NCBI GenBank assembly: GCA_903919145.1
Contig: CAIXGW010000052.1
Span: forward strand, 1-64,000
Length of the DNA: 64,000 nucleotides
Source of the DNA: an uncultured Myxococcales bacterium
GTDB lineage: Bacteria; Myxococcota_A; UBA9042
Direction: 5' to 3'
Part shown: positions 18,774 through 26,402 of the stretch, in pieces
Numbering within the stretch: the first letter of the stretch is position 1
How the letters are laid out: each line of letters starts with the position of its first letter
Program-made: the position numbers and the translations under genes
The notes under the pieces: model-generated
What the model saw: only the letters and a program-made list of their open reading frames with translations
What the model was told of the DNA's origin: nothing
Databases searched by the model: none

Positions 18774-19018
18774 TCAAGGGCGGGGCCGGCTCGGCCAAGG
18801 CAGGTCTGCCAAGGGCCGCAGGTCCGCATCGGTGAGCGTGGTGACCCGCTCAGCGGCACAGGGCAAACCAAAGAGTTGGCCTTGGCAAGGCCCTTGGCGA
18901 CGGCAGGGCCGATGCCGCCAAGGTAACTGAAATCTGGGGTGAAAAACAGCGGGCTGGCAAGGGCCGACCCAGCGGTTGCGGCAGGCCAGGACCAACGCGA
19001 GACAGACATTCTCGGCAT
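18774..19018 (-). pseudogene. ribosomal-protein-S13-like / helix-hairpin-helix frame, broken by a frameshift
   Basis: An ATG at 19018 follows GAGGAGG with 6-nt spacing, a strong ribosome site. The first frame gives about 50 residues ending in a helix-hairpin-helix, YLGGIGPAVAKGLAKAN. The similarity then continues in the -1 frame as RVTTLTDADLRPLADL and stops near 18774. Together they read like the N-terminal half of ribosomal protein S13 (YIxGIGxxxAxxI...RVxELTDxE). The switch needs one added base near 18867-18873. Either one base was lost, which makes this a pseudogene or an assembly error, or it is recoded. It could also be another HhH protein. If the frame is not shifted it runs on into the transglycosylase frame. 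Confidence 0.5.
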
Positions 19019-19126
19019 CGGTACCCTCCTCGGCTAGCCGCCCGGCGTCGCCAGCCGCTTCAGCAGCACGCAAGACCAGTGAACAACATCCGGGGGCAAC
19101 CCGGAGCGCCTCAGCGGTCTTGGGTC

Positions 19127-19402
19127 CTAGATGCGGCGCATGCGATCGATGATCGAGGATAGGCGTTGAGTATCCACTTTGCTGTCGATGGCTTGCAGAG
19201 CGCGCCTCTCGATTGCGGCTAGCTCTTCGCCCAATTCCGCCGACTCTTCGCCGTGGAAATGCAGTGGCGCATCGGCAGCCAGGGCAATGCCAAAGCGCAT
19301 GCGCAGGACGTTTTCTTCCAACGAGGTCAGCTGGACCTGCCGCAGGGCCACGTCAAACTCGGCGCGGGTGCGGACTGCCGTTTGGGTCTTGGTTCTGCTC
19401 AC
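19127..19402 (-). CDS. small sigma-70 region-4-like protein
   Basis: A 91-aa protein. The GTG start has AGGAG exactly 6 nt upstream; longer readings lack such a site. The core, LTSLEENVLRMRFGI, then about 25 residues and IERRAL, resembles region 4 of primary sigma factors (LxxxExxVLRMRFG ... RQIExxAL). The segment that should hold the DNA-recognition helix is replaced by an acidic stretch (HGEESAELGEEL). Regions 1-3 are absent, so it cannot act as a sigma factor alone. It may bind the RNA polymerase flap or a sigma factor as an accessory or anti-sigma-like protein; this is inference. It stands alone, with about 250 nt to the FHA/AAA gene upstream. Confidence 0.72.
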   Translation of the reverse strand: MSRTKTQTAVRTRAEFDVALRQVQLTSLEENVLRMRFGIALAADAPLHFHGEESAELGEELAAIERRALQAIDSKVDTQRLSSIIDRMRRI

Positions 19403-19651
19403 GTCGATCTCCTGGGGCCCAATCGGACTCCTGCGCGGGGGGGCGGGCCGGCCAAAACAGCGGCATCCCCTGCTCATCAAGGTACGATTCCTGGCGCATC
19501 GCGCAAGTTTTTTGTCCTGTTCGATAACCACTTGTGCAGTTGGCCCGGCCTTACGCGGCGCATCTCTCGCCAGATCGCCGGGCTGGCTGCCGCGGTTGAC
19601 AGCGGACTATTGCGGTTGGCAATTGGCCTGGCGCGGCAAAAAACCGCGGGG
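19403..19651. other. intergenic region between two minus-strand genes
   Basis: About 250 nt. No gene seen. It probably carries the promoter of the sigma-4-like gene; the AGGAG for its GTG start is at the low-coordinate end. A CGCGG/CCGCG hairpin with a T-rich loop lies just after the FHA/AAA stop codon but lacks a U-tail. Confidence 0.4.
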
Positions 19652-20971
19652 CTAAAAAAGATCGCCCTGGGCCCGCCGCGCCACCTGCTCAAACACCGCC
19701 TTGGGCAGCCCCGCAGCCTGGGCGGCCGCCGCCAGCTGGCCGCCCGCGGCCTGCAGCACCCGTGCGCAGTAGCTGCGGTCAAACTCGGCGATGGCGCGGT
19801 GGCGGGCATCGGCATACGGAAGCAGATCAGCCAGCAAGGGTTCTGCCGTGCTGGCCGGTTCGGCGCCGGGCGCCTGGGCCGTGACTTCGACCGGCCGAGC
19901 GGTGCTTAGCTGCGCCGCCCTTTCTACGTGGCGCCGCAACTCGCTGATGTTGCCCGGCCACGGATACTGCTGCAGCGCCTGCAGCGTTCGCCAGCCCAGA
20001 ACCAGCGGCGGCAGCCCCGGATCGCTGCGCTGCAGCTGCTCGATAAATTCGTCTACCAGATCGACGATGTCGGCGGTGCGGTGGCGCAGCGGCGGCAGGG
20101 TCACCCGGTCGCGGGCAAACAGCTTGAGCAGGCCGCGGTGCAGGCGGCCTTCGCGGCTGGCCTGGGCGGTCGGGCAGGAGAAGGTCGCCACCAGCCGCGG
20201 CGCCTTGCCCAAGGAGTCCTTGAGCGCCTGCCCCAGCGCAGCGGCCAAGCGGGCCTGCAACACGGCGTCCAGCTCGTCCAGGTCCAGCAGGATCGCGCTT
20301 CCTCCGGCTGTGTCCCGCCACCAGGGCCCCAGCTGCCCGTCGTCGCCAAACAGCTGCTGGTCGGCGAATTCGCGCGGCGCGGTGCTGCAGTCCAGCTGCC
20401 AGACCGGCGCTTCGCTGCGGGTCGAGGCGTGGTGCAGCGCTTCCGCCGCGCGCTGCTTTCCGGTGCCCGGCTCGCCCTCGATCGCCACCGGGCCGTCTTG
20501 CCCGGCCAGCTCGGCCAGACGGGCAAAAACCTCTCGCATGTCATCGCTGCGGCCATGCAGCGCGCCAAAGCTCGACTCGCGAGACAGGCTGACTTCGTGC
20601 AGCTCTGGCAGCTGCTGAAACAGCAATTCGGTCTGGCCCAGGCGCAGCGTCGCTTGGGGGCCCAGGACCAGCTCGACCAGCCGCGAGCCGGCAAACCAGG
20701 TGCCATTCTTGCTGCCCAGGTCGGTCAGGCGGTAGCCGCTGCGTTCGCCGACAATCCGCAGGTGCTGCCTAGAGGTCGCGGCGTCGGTCAGCGGAAAGTC
20801 GCAGTCTGGGCTGCTGCCCACCAGCACCGTGCGCTTGGCAAAGACGGCTTCCTGGCCGGCGTCGGGCCCGCTGACCACGCGCATCCGAAAAGTCGGCAGG
20901 GTAAAGCGCTCGGCAAAGGTGGCCGCCTGCAAGCTCAGGCTAGACAGTGTGACGGTGCCGCTCTCTCCCAT
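19652..20971 (-). CDS. FHA domain + sigma-54-activator-type AAA protein lacking GAFTGA
   Basis: A 439-aa protein. An FHA domain (about 30-120; VGSSPDCDF, SRQHL, LGSKNGT) would bind phosphothreonine. An AAA domain of the enhancer-binding class follows: Walker A GEPGTGKQ (166-173), a Walker B region LLDLDELDAVLQ, LPPLRHRTADI, and YPWPGNISELRR. The C-terminus looks Fis-like. The GAFTGA loop that contacts sigma-54 is missing; the region reads FGDDGQLGPWW. It therefore probably does not activate sigma-54 in the usual way. The ATG at 20971 is chosen; an in-frame GTG at 21004 would close the gap to the kinase gene to 9 nt. Co-transcription with the kinase suggests it is that kinase's reader. Confidence 0.85.
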   Translation of the reverse strand: MGESGTVTLSSLSLQAATFAERFTLPTFRMRVVSGPDAGQEAVFAKRTVLVGSSPDCDFPLTDAATSRQHLRIVGERSGYRLTDLGSKNGTWFAGSRLVELVLGPQATLRLGQTELLFQQLPELHEVSLSRESSFGALHGRSDDMREVFARLAELAGQDGPVAIEGEPGTGKQRAAEALHHASTRSEAPVWQLDCSTAPREFADQQLFGDDGQLGPWWRDTAGGSAILLDLDELDAVLQARLAAALGQALKDSLGKAPRLVATFSCPTAQASREGRLHRGLLKLFARDRVTLPPLRHRTADIVDLVDEFIEQLQRSDPGLPPLVLGWRTLQALQQYPWPGNISELRRHVERAAQLSTARPVEVTAQAPGAEPASTAEPLLADLLPYADARHRAIAEFDRSYCARVLQAAGGQLAAAAQAAGLPKAVFEQVARRAQGDLF

Positions 20972-21013
20972 GTTCCCCCATCGGCCCAGGCTGGACCCTG
21001 CCACCGCTGGCCA

Positions 21014-22744
21014 TCAGCCCGAAGGGCAGCCCTCGCCCAGGCAAATTCCGCCAGAGAGGACCCTGGTCTCTTCTTGCCCGATGTTGCGGACCCACACGTC
21101 TTTTTGCAGCCCGCTGCCGGGATCGCGCACCTGGATGCGGTGATCGCCGGCGCTGACGCGCACCTCGTAGCGGTCGCTGTCTCCCACCGGCCGCTGGCGC
21201 ACGCCGTCGACGCTGACCTGGCAAGAGAACGGCTGGACCCGAAAGCGCAGGATCGCGGTGCGATTGGCGTCGGCCTTCTTGAGCTTGGGCCTGTCATCGC
21301 GGCCATCTTCGGCCTTTGCAGGGCCGGCATCGACTGCGGGGGGGGGCTCGCCGGCGGCGACGGACGCTGGCGCTGGCAAGGGCAGCCCTGGGGCGGCCGC
21401 GGCCACGGCGGGCCCAGGGTCCAGGGGCAGTGGTGGCGTGGCGGCGCGGGGTGGCGGCTCCGGGCGGGCCGGCGCTGCGGCGGCCGGTGCCTGACGGCTG
21501 GCGACGGGCCCTGCCTGCACGGGCGCTGGGGTGCGCCGCCCCATCCAGAAGCCGCCGGCAATCGCCGTGACCACCACCAACAAGCCCGCAGAGATCCAAC
21601 GCTTTCTAGGGCGGCTGCGGCCCGGGTTCTGGTCGCGGGCACTGGCGGCTGCCACCGCCACCACGTCAAGCCCCGGCAGGCTCAGGGTACCGGTCAGCTC
21701 GGGCTGACCGCTGTGATCCGCCAGGCCAAGGATGCCCTGCAGGGTCTGGTCAAAGCTGGCGGTCCGGGCCTCCAGGCGCGCAAAGGCCGGGGCCAGCTCT
21801 TCGGCCAAGCGCCGGGCCGGAGAGGGCTCGGCCGCCTCGACCAGCAAACGCTCTGCCTTTTCTGCCACCGCGGCGGCGTGCGCCGGGCGGCTTGGCGGCT
21901 GCAGCATCAAGAGATCGGTGAGCAGATCGCAGACTCCGGGTCGCAGCCTGCCCCGCAGCGCAGCCACCTTGCCCGGCAGCCGCTGGTAGGCCCGCTCCAG
22001 GTGCTTGGCGTCGACCACGTCCAAAGCCCTTTCGCCGGTCAGCAGCTCGTAGGCCACAAGGCCGAGCGAAAACAGATCGGCACGGCCATCTACGGGCTGG
22101 GCCGCCGCGTGCTCTGGACTCAGGTACGGCAGCTTGCCGCGCAGCGCCCCGGCCGACAACCTGCCCAGCAGCGCCGCCCGCGCCACCCCAAAATCGACCA
22201 GCTTGACGTGGCCATCGCTGCGCACCATCACATTGGAGGGCGAGACATCGTGGTGGACGATCGCCAGGGCTTGGCCATCTGGGCCGCGGCGGGTCTGGGC
22301 GTGATCCAGAGCGCGCGCTACCGACGCTACCACGTGCAGCACCGCATTCTCGCTCAGCTGTCCGGGGCCATCCGCCGAAGGCAGCGCCCGCAGCACCGCT
22401 CGCAGGTCCCAGCCGTCGACGTATTCCATGGCCAGCCAGAACAGCTCTCCCGCCTGGCCAATGTCAAGGATTTGCGCAATGTTGGGATGGTCCAAGGCTT
22501 CAAGCAGCCGACCTTCGGCGACCAGCTGCCGCACCAGCGCCGCATCGCTGGCCAGGTCGGCCCGCAGCACCTTGACCACCACCCTCTTGGCAAACCCGGC
22601 AGCACCTACCGATTCTGCCAGGTAGACTTCGCCCATGCCGCCGGTCGCCAGGTGGCGGATCAGCCGATAGCGACCCAGCTCGGCAGGGCCGGGATGGCCA
22701 GAGGATGGATGGCCCCAAAGGGAGTGGCCGGGGGATGCAGGCAA
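21014..22744 (-). CDS. Hanks-type Ser/Thr protein kinase, membrane-anchored
   Basis: A 576-aa protein. The kinase domain starts near residue 25: glycine loop ATGGMGEVY (33-41), catalytic Lys58, catalytic loop HHDVSPSN (164-171, HHD for HRD), DFG at 184-186 and SPEH for APE. All key catalytic residues are present. A membrane helix at about 375-395 separates it from a Pro/Ala-rich linker and a small beta-rich C-terminal domain, probably extracytoplasmic. The start is TTG with GGAG 8 nt upstream; no ATG or GTG precedes the kinase domain. It lies 33 nt after the alpha/beta hydrolase gene and just before the FHA/AAA gene, its likely partner. Confidence 0.93.
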   Translation of the reverse strand: MPASPGHSLWGHPSSGHPGPAELGRYRLIRHLATGGMGEVYLAESVGAAGFAKRVVVKVLRADLASDAALVRQLVAEGRLLEALDHPNIAQILDIGQAGELFWLAMEYVDGWDLRAVLRALPSADGPGQLSENAVLHVVASVARALDHAQTRRGPDGQALAIVHHDVSPSNVMVRSDGHVKLVDFGVARAALLGRLSAGALRGKLPYLSPEHAAAQPVDGRADLFSLGLVAYELLTGERALDVVDAKHLERAYQRLPGKVAALRGRLRPGVCDLLTDLLMLQPPSRPAHAAAVAEKAERLLVEAAEPSPARRLAEELAPAFARLEARTASFDQTLQGILGLADHSGQPELTGTLSLPGLDVVAVAAASARDQNPGRSRPRKRWISAGLLVVVTAIAGGFWMGRRTPAPVQAGPVASRQAPAAAAPARPEPPPRAATPPLPLDPGPAVAAAAPGLPLPAPASVAAGEPPPAVDAGPAKAEDGRDDRPKLKKADANRTAILRFRVQPFSCQVSVDGVRQRPVGDSDRYEVRVSAGDHRIQVRDPGSGLQKDVWVRNIGQEETRVLSGGICLGEGCPSG

Positions 22745-22777
22745 GGTCGGACTCCGGCGGACGGGGGACGTCTGGGC

Positions 22778-23671
22778 TCAAGCGGCCGGGCGGGTCTGCA
22801 GCCAGTGGGCCAGGTCCTTGAACACCTTGGCGCGGTCCTCGGCAATTTCATTAAACAGCTCGTGGTACAGCCCGGGATAGCGCTGCACCTCGACGCTGGG
22901 CCCGGCCAGGGCCCCAAGAAATTGCAGGCTTACCTTGGGGTCGATGATGAGGTCGCCTTCGCCGATCAGTGCCAGCAGGGGCAGCCCGGCAAGCAGTTGG
23001 GGCTCGCGCAGGACCTCGTCTTGCGCTGAGGTGAATTCGGTGTACCAGCGCGCCGTGGCGCTCTTGGAGTTCAGCTGGTCGTCGCCGTACTTGCGCACCT
23101 CATCGGCATCGCGGCTGATGTGCTCGGGAGGAATGCCGGACGGCACCGACAGCCCCGGAAGCGCCCGCGAGGCTCCGCGGGCCAAGGCCACCTTCCACGC
23201 CGGAATGGCGACGGCGGCGTGCAGCGCCGGGTTGCTGAGAATCCAGCCCTTGACCGTCGGCGGGCGCTTGGCGGCGAGCAGCAGCGCTACCACCCCCCCC
23301 ATCGAGTGGCCCAGCACATAAAGGGGCTGGGGCATCCGCCGGACCGCCAGCTCCAGGGCCACCTCGGCATCGGCCACGTACTCGCCAAAACGCTCTACGA
23401 AGACCCGCCGGCCGCCGCTGTGACCGTGACCGCGGTGGTCATAGGTCATCACCGAAAAGCCGCGCGGCAGCAGCGCTTCAATGACGTGGTTGTAGCGGCC
23501 GCCGTGCTCGGCAAAACCGTGCAGGATCAGAACACCGCCGCGGGGCGCCGGCGCGTTGTGCAGGTGATAGTGCAGCTGGACGCCTTGACTGGCGGCAAAA
23601 TGCCCGACTTCCTTGGATCCCGGCTGGTCGGTAGCCGCCGCGTCGCCCAAAGCGACTGCTGTTTCAGACAT
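22778..23671 (-). CDS. alpha/beta hydrolase, monoacylglycerol-lipase-like
   Basis: A 297-aa serine hydrolase. LHGFAEHGGRY with YDHRGHGHSGG is typical of the monoacylglycerol lipase/lysophospholipase group, and the nucleophile elbow GHSMGG supplies the Ser. The later Asp (GEGDLI) and His (YPGLYHE) complete the triad. It is predicted to hydrolyse lipid esters; there is no signal peptide. The second of two ATGs is taken as start because AAGGAG ends 7 nt before it and abuts the first. It lies 24 nt after the lipoprotein gene and 33 nt before the kinase. Confidence 0.92.
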   Translation of the reverse strand: MSETAVALGDAAATDQPGSKEVGHFAASQGVQLHYHLHNAPAPRGGVLILHGFAEHGGRYNHVIEALLPRGFSVMTYDHRGHGHSGGRRVFVERFGEYVADAEVALELAVRRMPQPLYVLGHSMGGVVALLLAAKRPPTVKGWILSNPALHAAVAIPAWKVALARGASRALPGLSVPSGIPPEHISRDADEVRKYGDDQLNSKSATARWYTEFTSAQDEVLREPQLLAGLPLLALIGEGDLIIDPKVSLQFLGALAGPSVEVQRYPGLYHELFNEIAEDRAKVFKDLAHWLQTRPAA

Positions 23672-23695
23672 GCTCATTCTCCTTGCCCAAATTGG

Positions 23696-24886
23696 CTACT
23701 TCGCGGTGGCGGTGGCGGCTTGGGGCAGGCCGCTCGGCAGTTTTTGGGCCGACCAGGTGCCCTTGAATTTGTCGACCATGGCGCGCTGACTGGTCCAGGT
23801 GCCCTCCAGGCGGTCGCCGACCAGCTTGCCCTCCAAGCGCAGCCAATCGCCGCCGACCTCGCCAAAAAGCGCCACGGACTGCGGAGAAATGACCCCTTCA
23901 ACCTTGATCGCCTGGGCCTCTGCGCTGCCATTGGCGTAGCGCACGGTCGCCCCCAGCCACTGCACCGCGCCCTGAACCTTGCCGCCGTCGCCGCGCAGAT
24001 TGAGGGAGGCGTTGCGCTCGCCGGCCAGGCTGCCGTTCCACTCGCCGGTGGTGCGCTGCACGTCGGCCACGGCGCGCGGGTCCGGGCAGGCCTTGGCCTT
24101 GGCCGCGTGGAGCTTGGCCTGCACGCTGGGATACCGGCCAAAGACCAGGCCATAGCGGGCAAAGTCCCCGGCGTTGAAGTTGTTGGCGGCAAAGACAGCG
24201 GCCGCCGCCTGAGCGTGGGCGGTGGCATCGACCTGACCACTGGCGTCGGTGTGCTTGCGCTGCAGGCAGGCGATCTCGACAAAGCAGTTCTGGTAGCGCT
24301 GCAGCAGCTCTGGGGCAACCATGCCAATTTCTGGAGCGTAAACACATTCTTTGAGGCGTTCGTCGATCAGCGCCTTGGTAGGCGCATGGGCAGCTGCGGG
24401 ATTGTGAGAGGCGCGGTACTTCTGGCGCATGGCCAGCTGGTCCGGCGTGTCTGGGTCCTGGCGCGGCGGCTTGGCCTTGGCCCCCGGTTTGGCAGGCGCA
24501 TCATAGACATGCTCAAGATCCACCACGGGCTGACGCCCCAGCAGCGCCTGGACGGCCCGCGTCTCGGCGACGATGGGGTCTTCGTGGTACTGCAGGGCGC
24601 ACTGCTCCAGCACGCGGGCATCGATGTAGGCCTGCAATTCAACCGGCAGCTTTGGCGGCGGCGCCGCTGGGGCCAGCGCCTCAGCCGCAGTAGAGCCGGC
24701 TGGCAGCTGGGCGGCTGGTTGATCAGCGCCGGCCGCCGCTGGCCCGCGAGCAGCGGCAGCTGGCGGGGCGGCGCCCGGGTTGGGGTCGGTCTTCTTGCCG
24801 CAACCGGCTGCAGGCGCGACGATGGCGGCGGCAAGCAGCAGCCCAACAAGACGGAACTGGCGGAGCGAAATGTGGTGCATGGCCAT
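23696..24886 (-). CDS. lipoprotein, unknown function
   Basis: A 396-aa protein. The start MAMHHIS gives a signal peptide ending APAAGC (lipobox). A Pro/Ala/Gly linker leads to a helical domain with several Cys residues (about 95-270), then a beta-rich C-terminal domain. I do not recognise either. A longer frame to 24967 lacks signal-peptide logic. It is probably the first gene of a four-gene minus-strand transcript (lipoprotein, hydrolase, kinase, FHA/AAA), divergent from the Ig-like lipoprotein. Confidence 0.78.
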   Translation of the reverse strand: MAMHHISLRQFRLVGLLLAAAIVAPAAGCGKKTDPNPGAAPPAAAARGPAAAGADQPAAQLPAGSTAAEALAPAAPPPKLPVELQAYIDARVLEQCALQYHEDPIVAETRAVQALLGRQPVVDLEHVYDAPAKPGAKAKPPRQDPDTPDQLAMRQKYRASHNPAAAHAPTKALIDERLKECVYAPEIGMVAPELLQRYQNCFVEIACLQRKHTDASGQVDATAHAQAAAAVFAANNFNAGDFARYGLVFGRYPSVQAKLHAAKAKACPDPRAVADVQRTTGEWNGSLAGERNASLNLRGDGGKVQGAVQWLGATVRYANGSAEAQAIKVEGVISPQSVALFGEVGGDWLRLEGKLVGDRLEGTWTSQRAMVDKFKGTWSAQKLPSGLPQAATATAK

Positions 24887-24920
24887 CCAAGTACAGGCAG
24901 AGAGACTAGGGACAGCTGTC

Positions 24921-25445
24921 TTGGGGTGGACAGCGGCCCGGTGGAGCCCGGCGCAATCGACTGGCAAGGATCAACCAACGCCGTCGGCGTGCCAGCATAG
25001 CACAGCCGCCAGGGCACTTTCGACCCTCTCCTGTGCCCCGTCCTCGGCAAGCCGCTGGCAGCGCCATGGCCTGGTCTGCCTGGCGTTGGCCGCCCTGGCC
25101 GCCCCGGGTTGCGCGGCAGAGAGGCCCTTGGCCTTGGCTCCGATTGGCCCTCAGCAGGTAGAGGTTGGCCAAAATTGGCTGCTGCAGATCAAGGCGGTCG
25201 GCGGCACTGGTCCCTATCGCTGGCGGGTCAAGATCGGCCCGGCGCTGGCCATCGCCCAGGATGGATCGCCGGACTGTCTGCTGACCTGGACACCGACGCT
25301 GCTGGACCTGGCCCCGACCAAGGCCGGCCAAGCGCGCGCGCCGGGGGCTGCGGCGGCGCTGACCGTCGAAGTGGCAGATGCTGCCGGTGACGTGGCAGGG
25401 TCCAGCGGGACGCTGCAGGCGATTCCAGCCGTGCTGGGGCCTTGA
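24921..25445 (+). CDS. small Ig-like lipoprotein, start uncertain
   Basis: The frame encodes a lipoprotein signal (LVCLALAALAAPGC) followed by about 110 residues that look like a single bacterial Ig-like/cadherin-type beta-sandwich (GQNWLLQIKAVGGTGPYRWRV). No in-frame ATG or GTG lies suitably upstream. The coordinate given is an in-frame TTG; the true start may lie closer to the signal peptide, between it and about 25070. It lies just downstream of a divergent lipoprotein gene and about 110 nt before the DUF4159 gene. Third-position GC supports coding from about 25000 on. Confidence 0.55.
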   Translation: MGWTAARWSPAQSTGKDQPTPSACQHSTAARALSTLSCAPSSASRWQRHGLVCLALAALAAPGCAAERPLALAPIGPQQVEVGQNWLLQIKAVGGTGPYRWRVKIGPALAIAQDGSPDCLLTWTPTLLDLAPTKAGQARAPGAAAALTVEVADAAGDVAGSSGTLQAIPAVLGP

Positions 25446-25553
25446 ACTACCAGGGACAAGGCTCTTTGGCCCGCCGCCTATGCGCCGCAGCGATTCTCAG
25501 CGACAATGCCGCGTCGCGCCGCAGCAGCCCTTCAACCCTGGCCAAGAGCTTTG

Positions 25554-26393
25554 ATGTCGTCGCCCCCCACCTTGACCTACTTGGACCGCAAGGGCTGGCC
25601 GCGCCTCGCCCGCTGGGGCGCTGCGGCAACCGCGCTGGCCGTACTGGCTGGCGTCTGGCCCGCCGTAGCCCAGGCCGGGCCGCCCTCAGCCGCCGTGCAA
25701 CTGGCCGTACTGCGGGTGCCCGGCGCCAGCGACGTGTCTTCCGCCATGGACACCTGGGCCCAGGAAGTTCGCCTGCGCACCAGCGTGGCCATCACCTCGA
25801 CGGCGGCCTCGGTGCGCCCAGAAGACCCAGCCCTCTTCAGCTACCCGCTGCTGTATTGGGGCGGCGAGAAGGCCCCGCCGCCACTTTCCGACGCCGCGGT
25901 AGCCGCGCTGCGCCAGCACCTGTCTACCGGCGGCACCCTGATCATCGACAACACCGGGCGCGCCGAGGCGTCGGCGGCCTTTGACGCAGCCATCCGCAAG
26001 GAATTGCTAAGAGTATTTCCCCAGGCCCTGCAGAAGTTGCCGCCGGGCCACGTGCTGTTTCGCTCCTTCTACCGCCTGGATCGCGCGGTGGGCCGCCGGG
26101 CAGACAGCCACGACCTGGAAGGCCTGCGCGTGGGAAATCACCTGGCTGTGCTCTACACGCGCAACGACCTGGCGGGGGCGCTGACCCGCCAGAGCTTGGG
26201 CGGCTTTGCCCTGGCGGTGGTCCCGGGAGGCGAAACCCAGCGCGAGCACGCCCTGCGCTTGGCGATCAACCTGGTCATGTACGCCCTGTGCTTGGACTAC
26301 AAGGACGATCACAGCCACGTGATGTACCTGCTTCGGCACAAGCGCTCTGTCATGCCGGCGGCGCAGCGGGCTGCCCCTCCCGCGGCCGAGTAG
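25554..26393 (+). CDS. DUF4159 domain protein (secreted)
   Basis: A 279-aa protein. A Sec-type signal peptide (VLAGVWPAVAQAG) precedes a DUF4159 domain: PLLYWGG, a GGTLIIDN strand, a LPPGHVLFRSFYRL motif, and a C-terminal MYALCLDYKDDH. The fold is glutamine-amidotransferase-like. DUF4159 proteins occur beside VWA/BatA-type membrane proteins, as here: the next gene starts 9 nt later. The ATG at 25554 follows AAGAG. The pair is a plus-strand counterpart of the 6-15 kb minus-strand cluster. Confidence 0.9.
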   Translation: MSSPPTLTYLDRKGWPRLARWGAAATALAVLAGVWPAVAQAGPPSAAVQLAVLRVPGASDVSSAMDTWAQEVRLRTSVAITSTAASVRPEDPALFSYPLLYWGGEKAPPPLSDAAVAALRQHLSTGGTLIIDNTGRAEASAAFDAAIRKELLRVFPQALQKLPPGHVLFRSFYRLDRAVGRRADSHDLEGLRVGNHLAVLYTRNDLAGALTRQSLGGFALAVVPGGETQREHALRLAINLVMYALCLDYKDDHSHVMYLLRHKRSVMPAAQRAAPPAAE

Positions 26394-26402
26394 AGGCAGC
26401 GC

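Noticed and set aside
15515-19018. One 1167-aa protein spanning the whole open frame
   Set aside because: The first 159 codons overlap the 53-aa gene and the S13-like frame, have no family similarity in that frame, and precede a good GTG with its own ribosome site and a proper membrane anchor.
19928-23029. 1033-aa plus-strand frame over the kinase and FHA/AAA genes
   Set aside because: Antisense shadow of two clearly recognised proteins.
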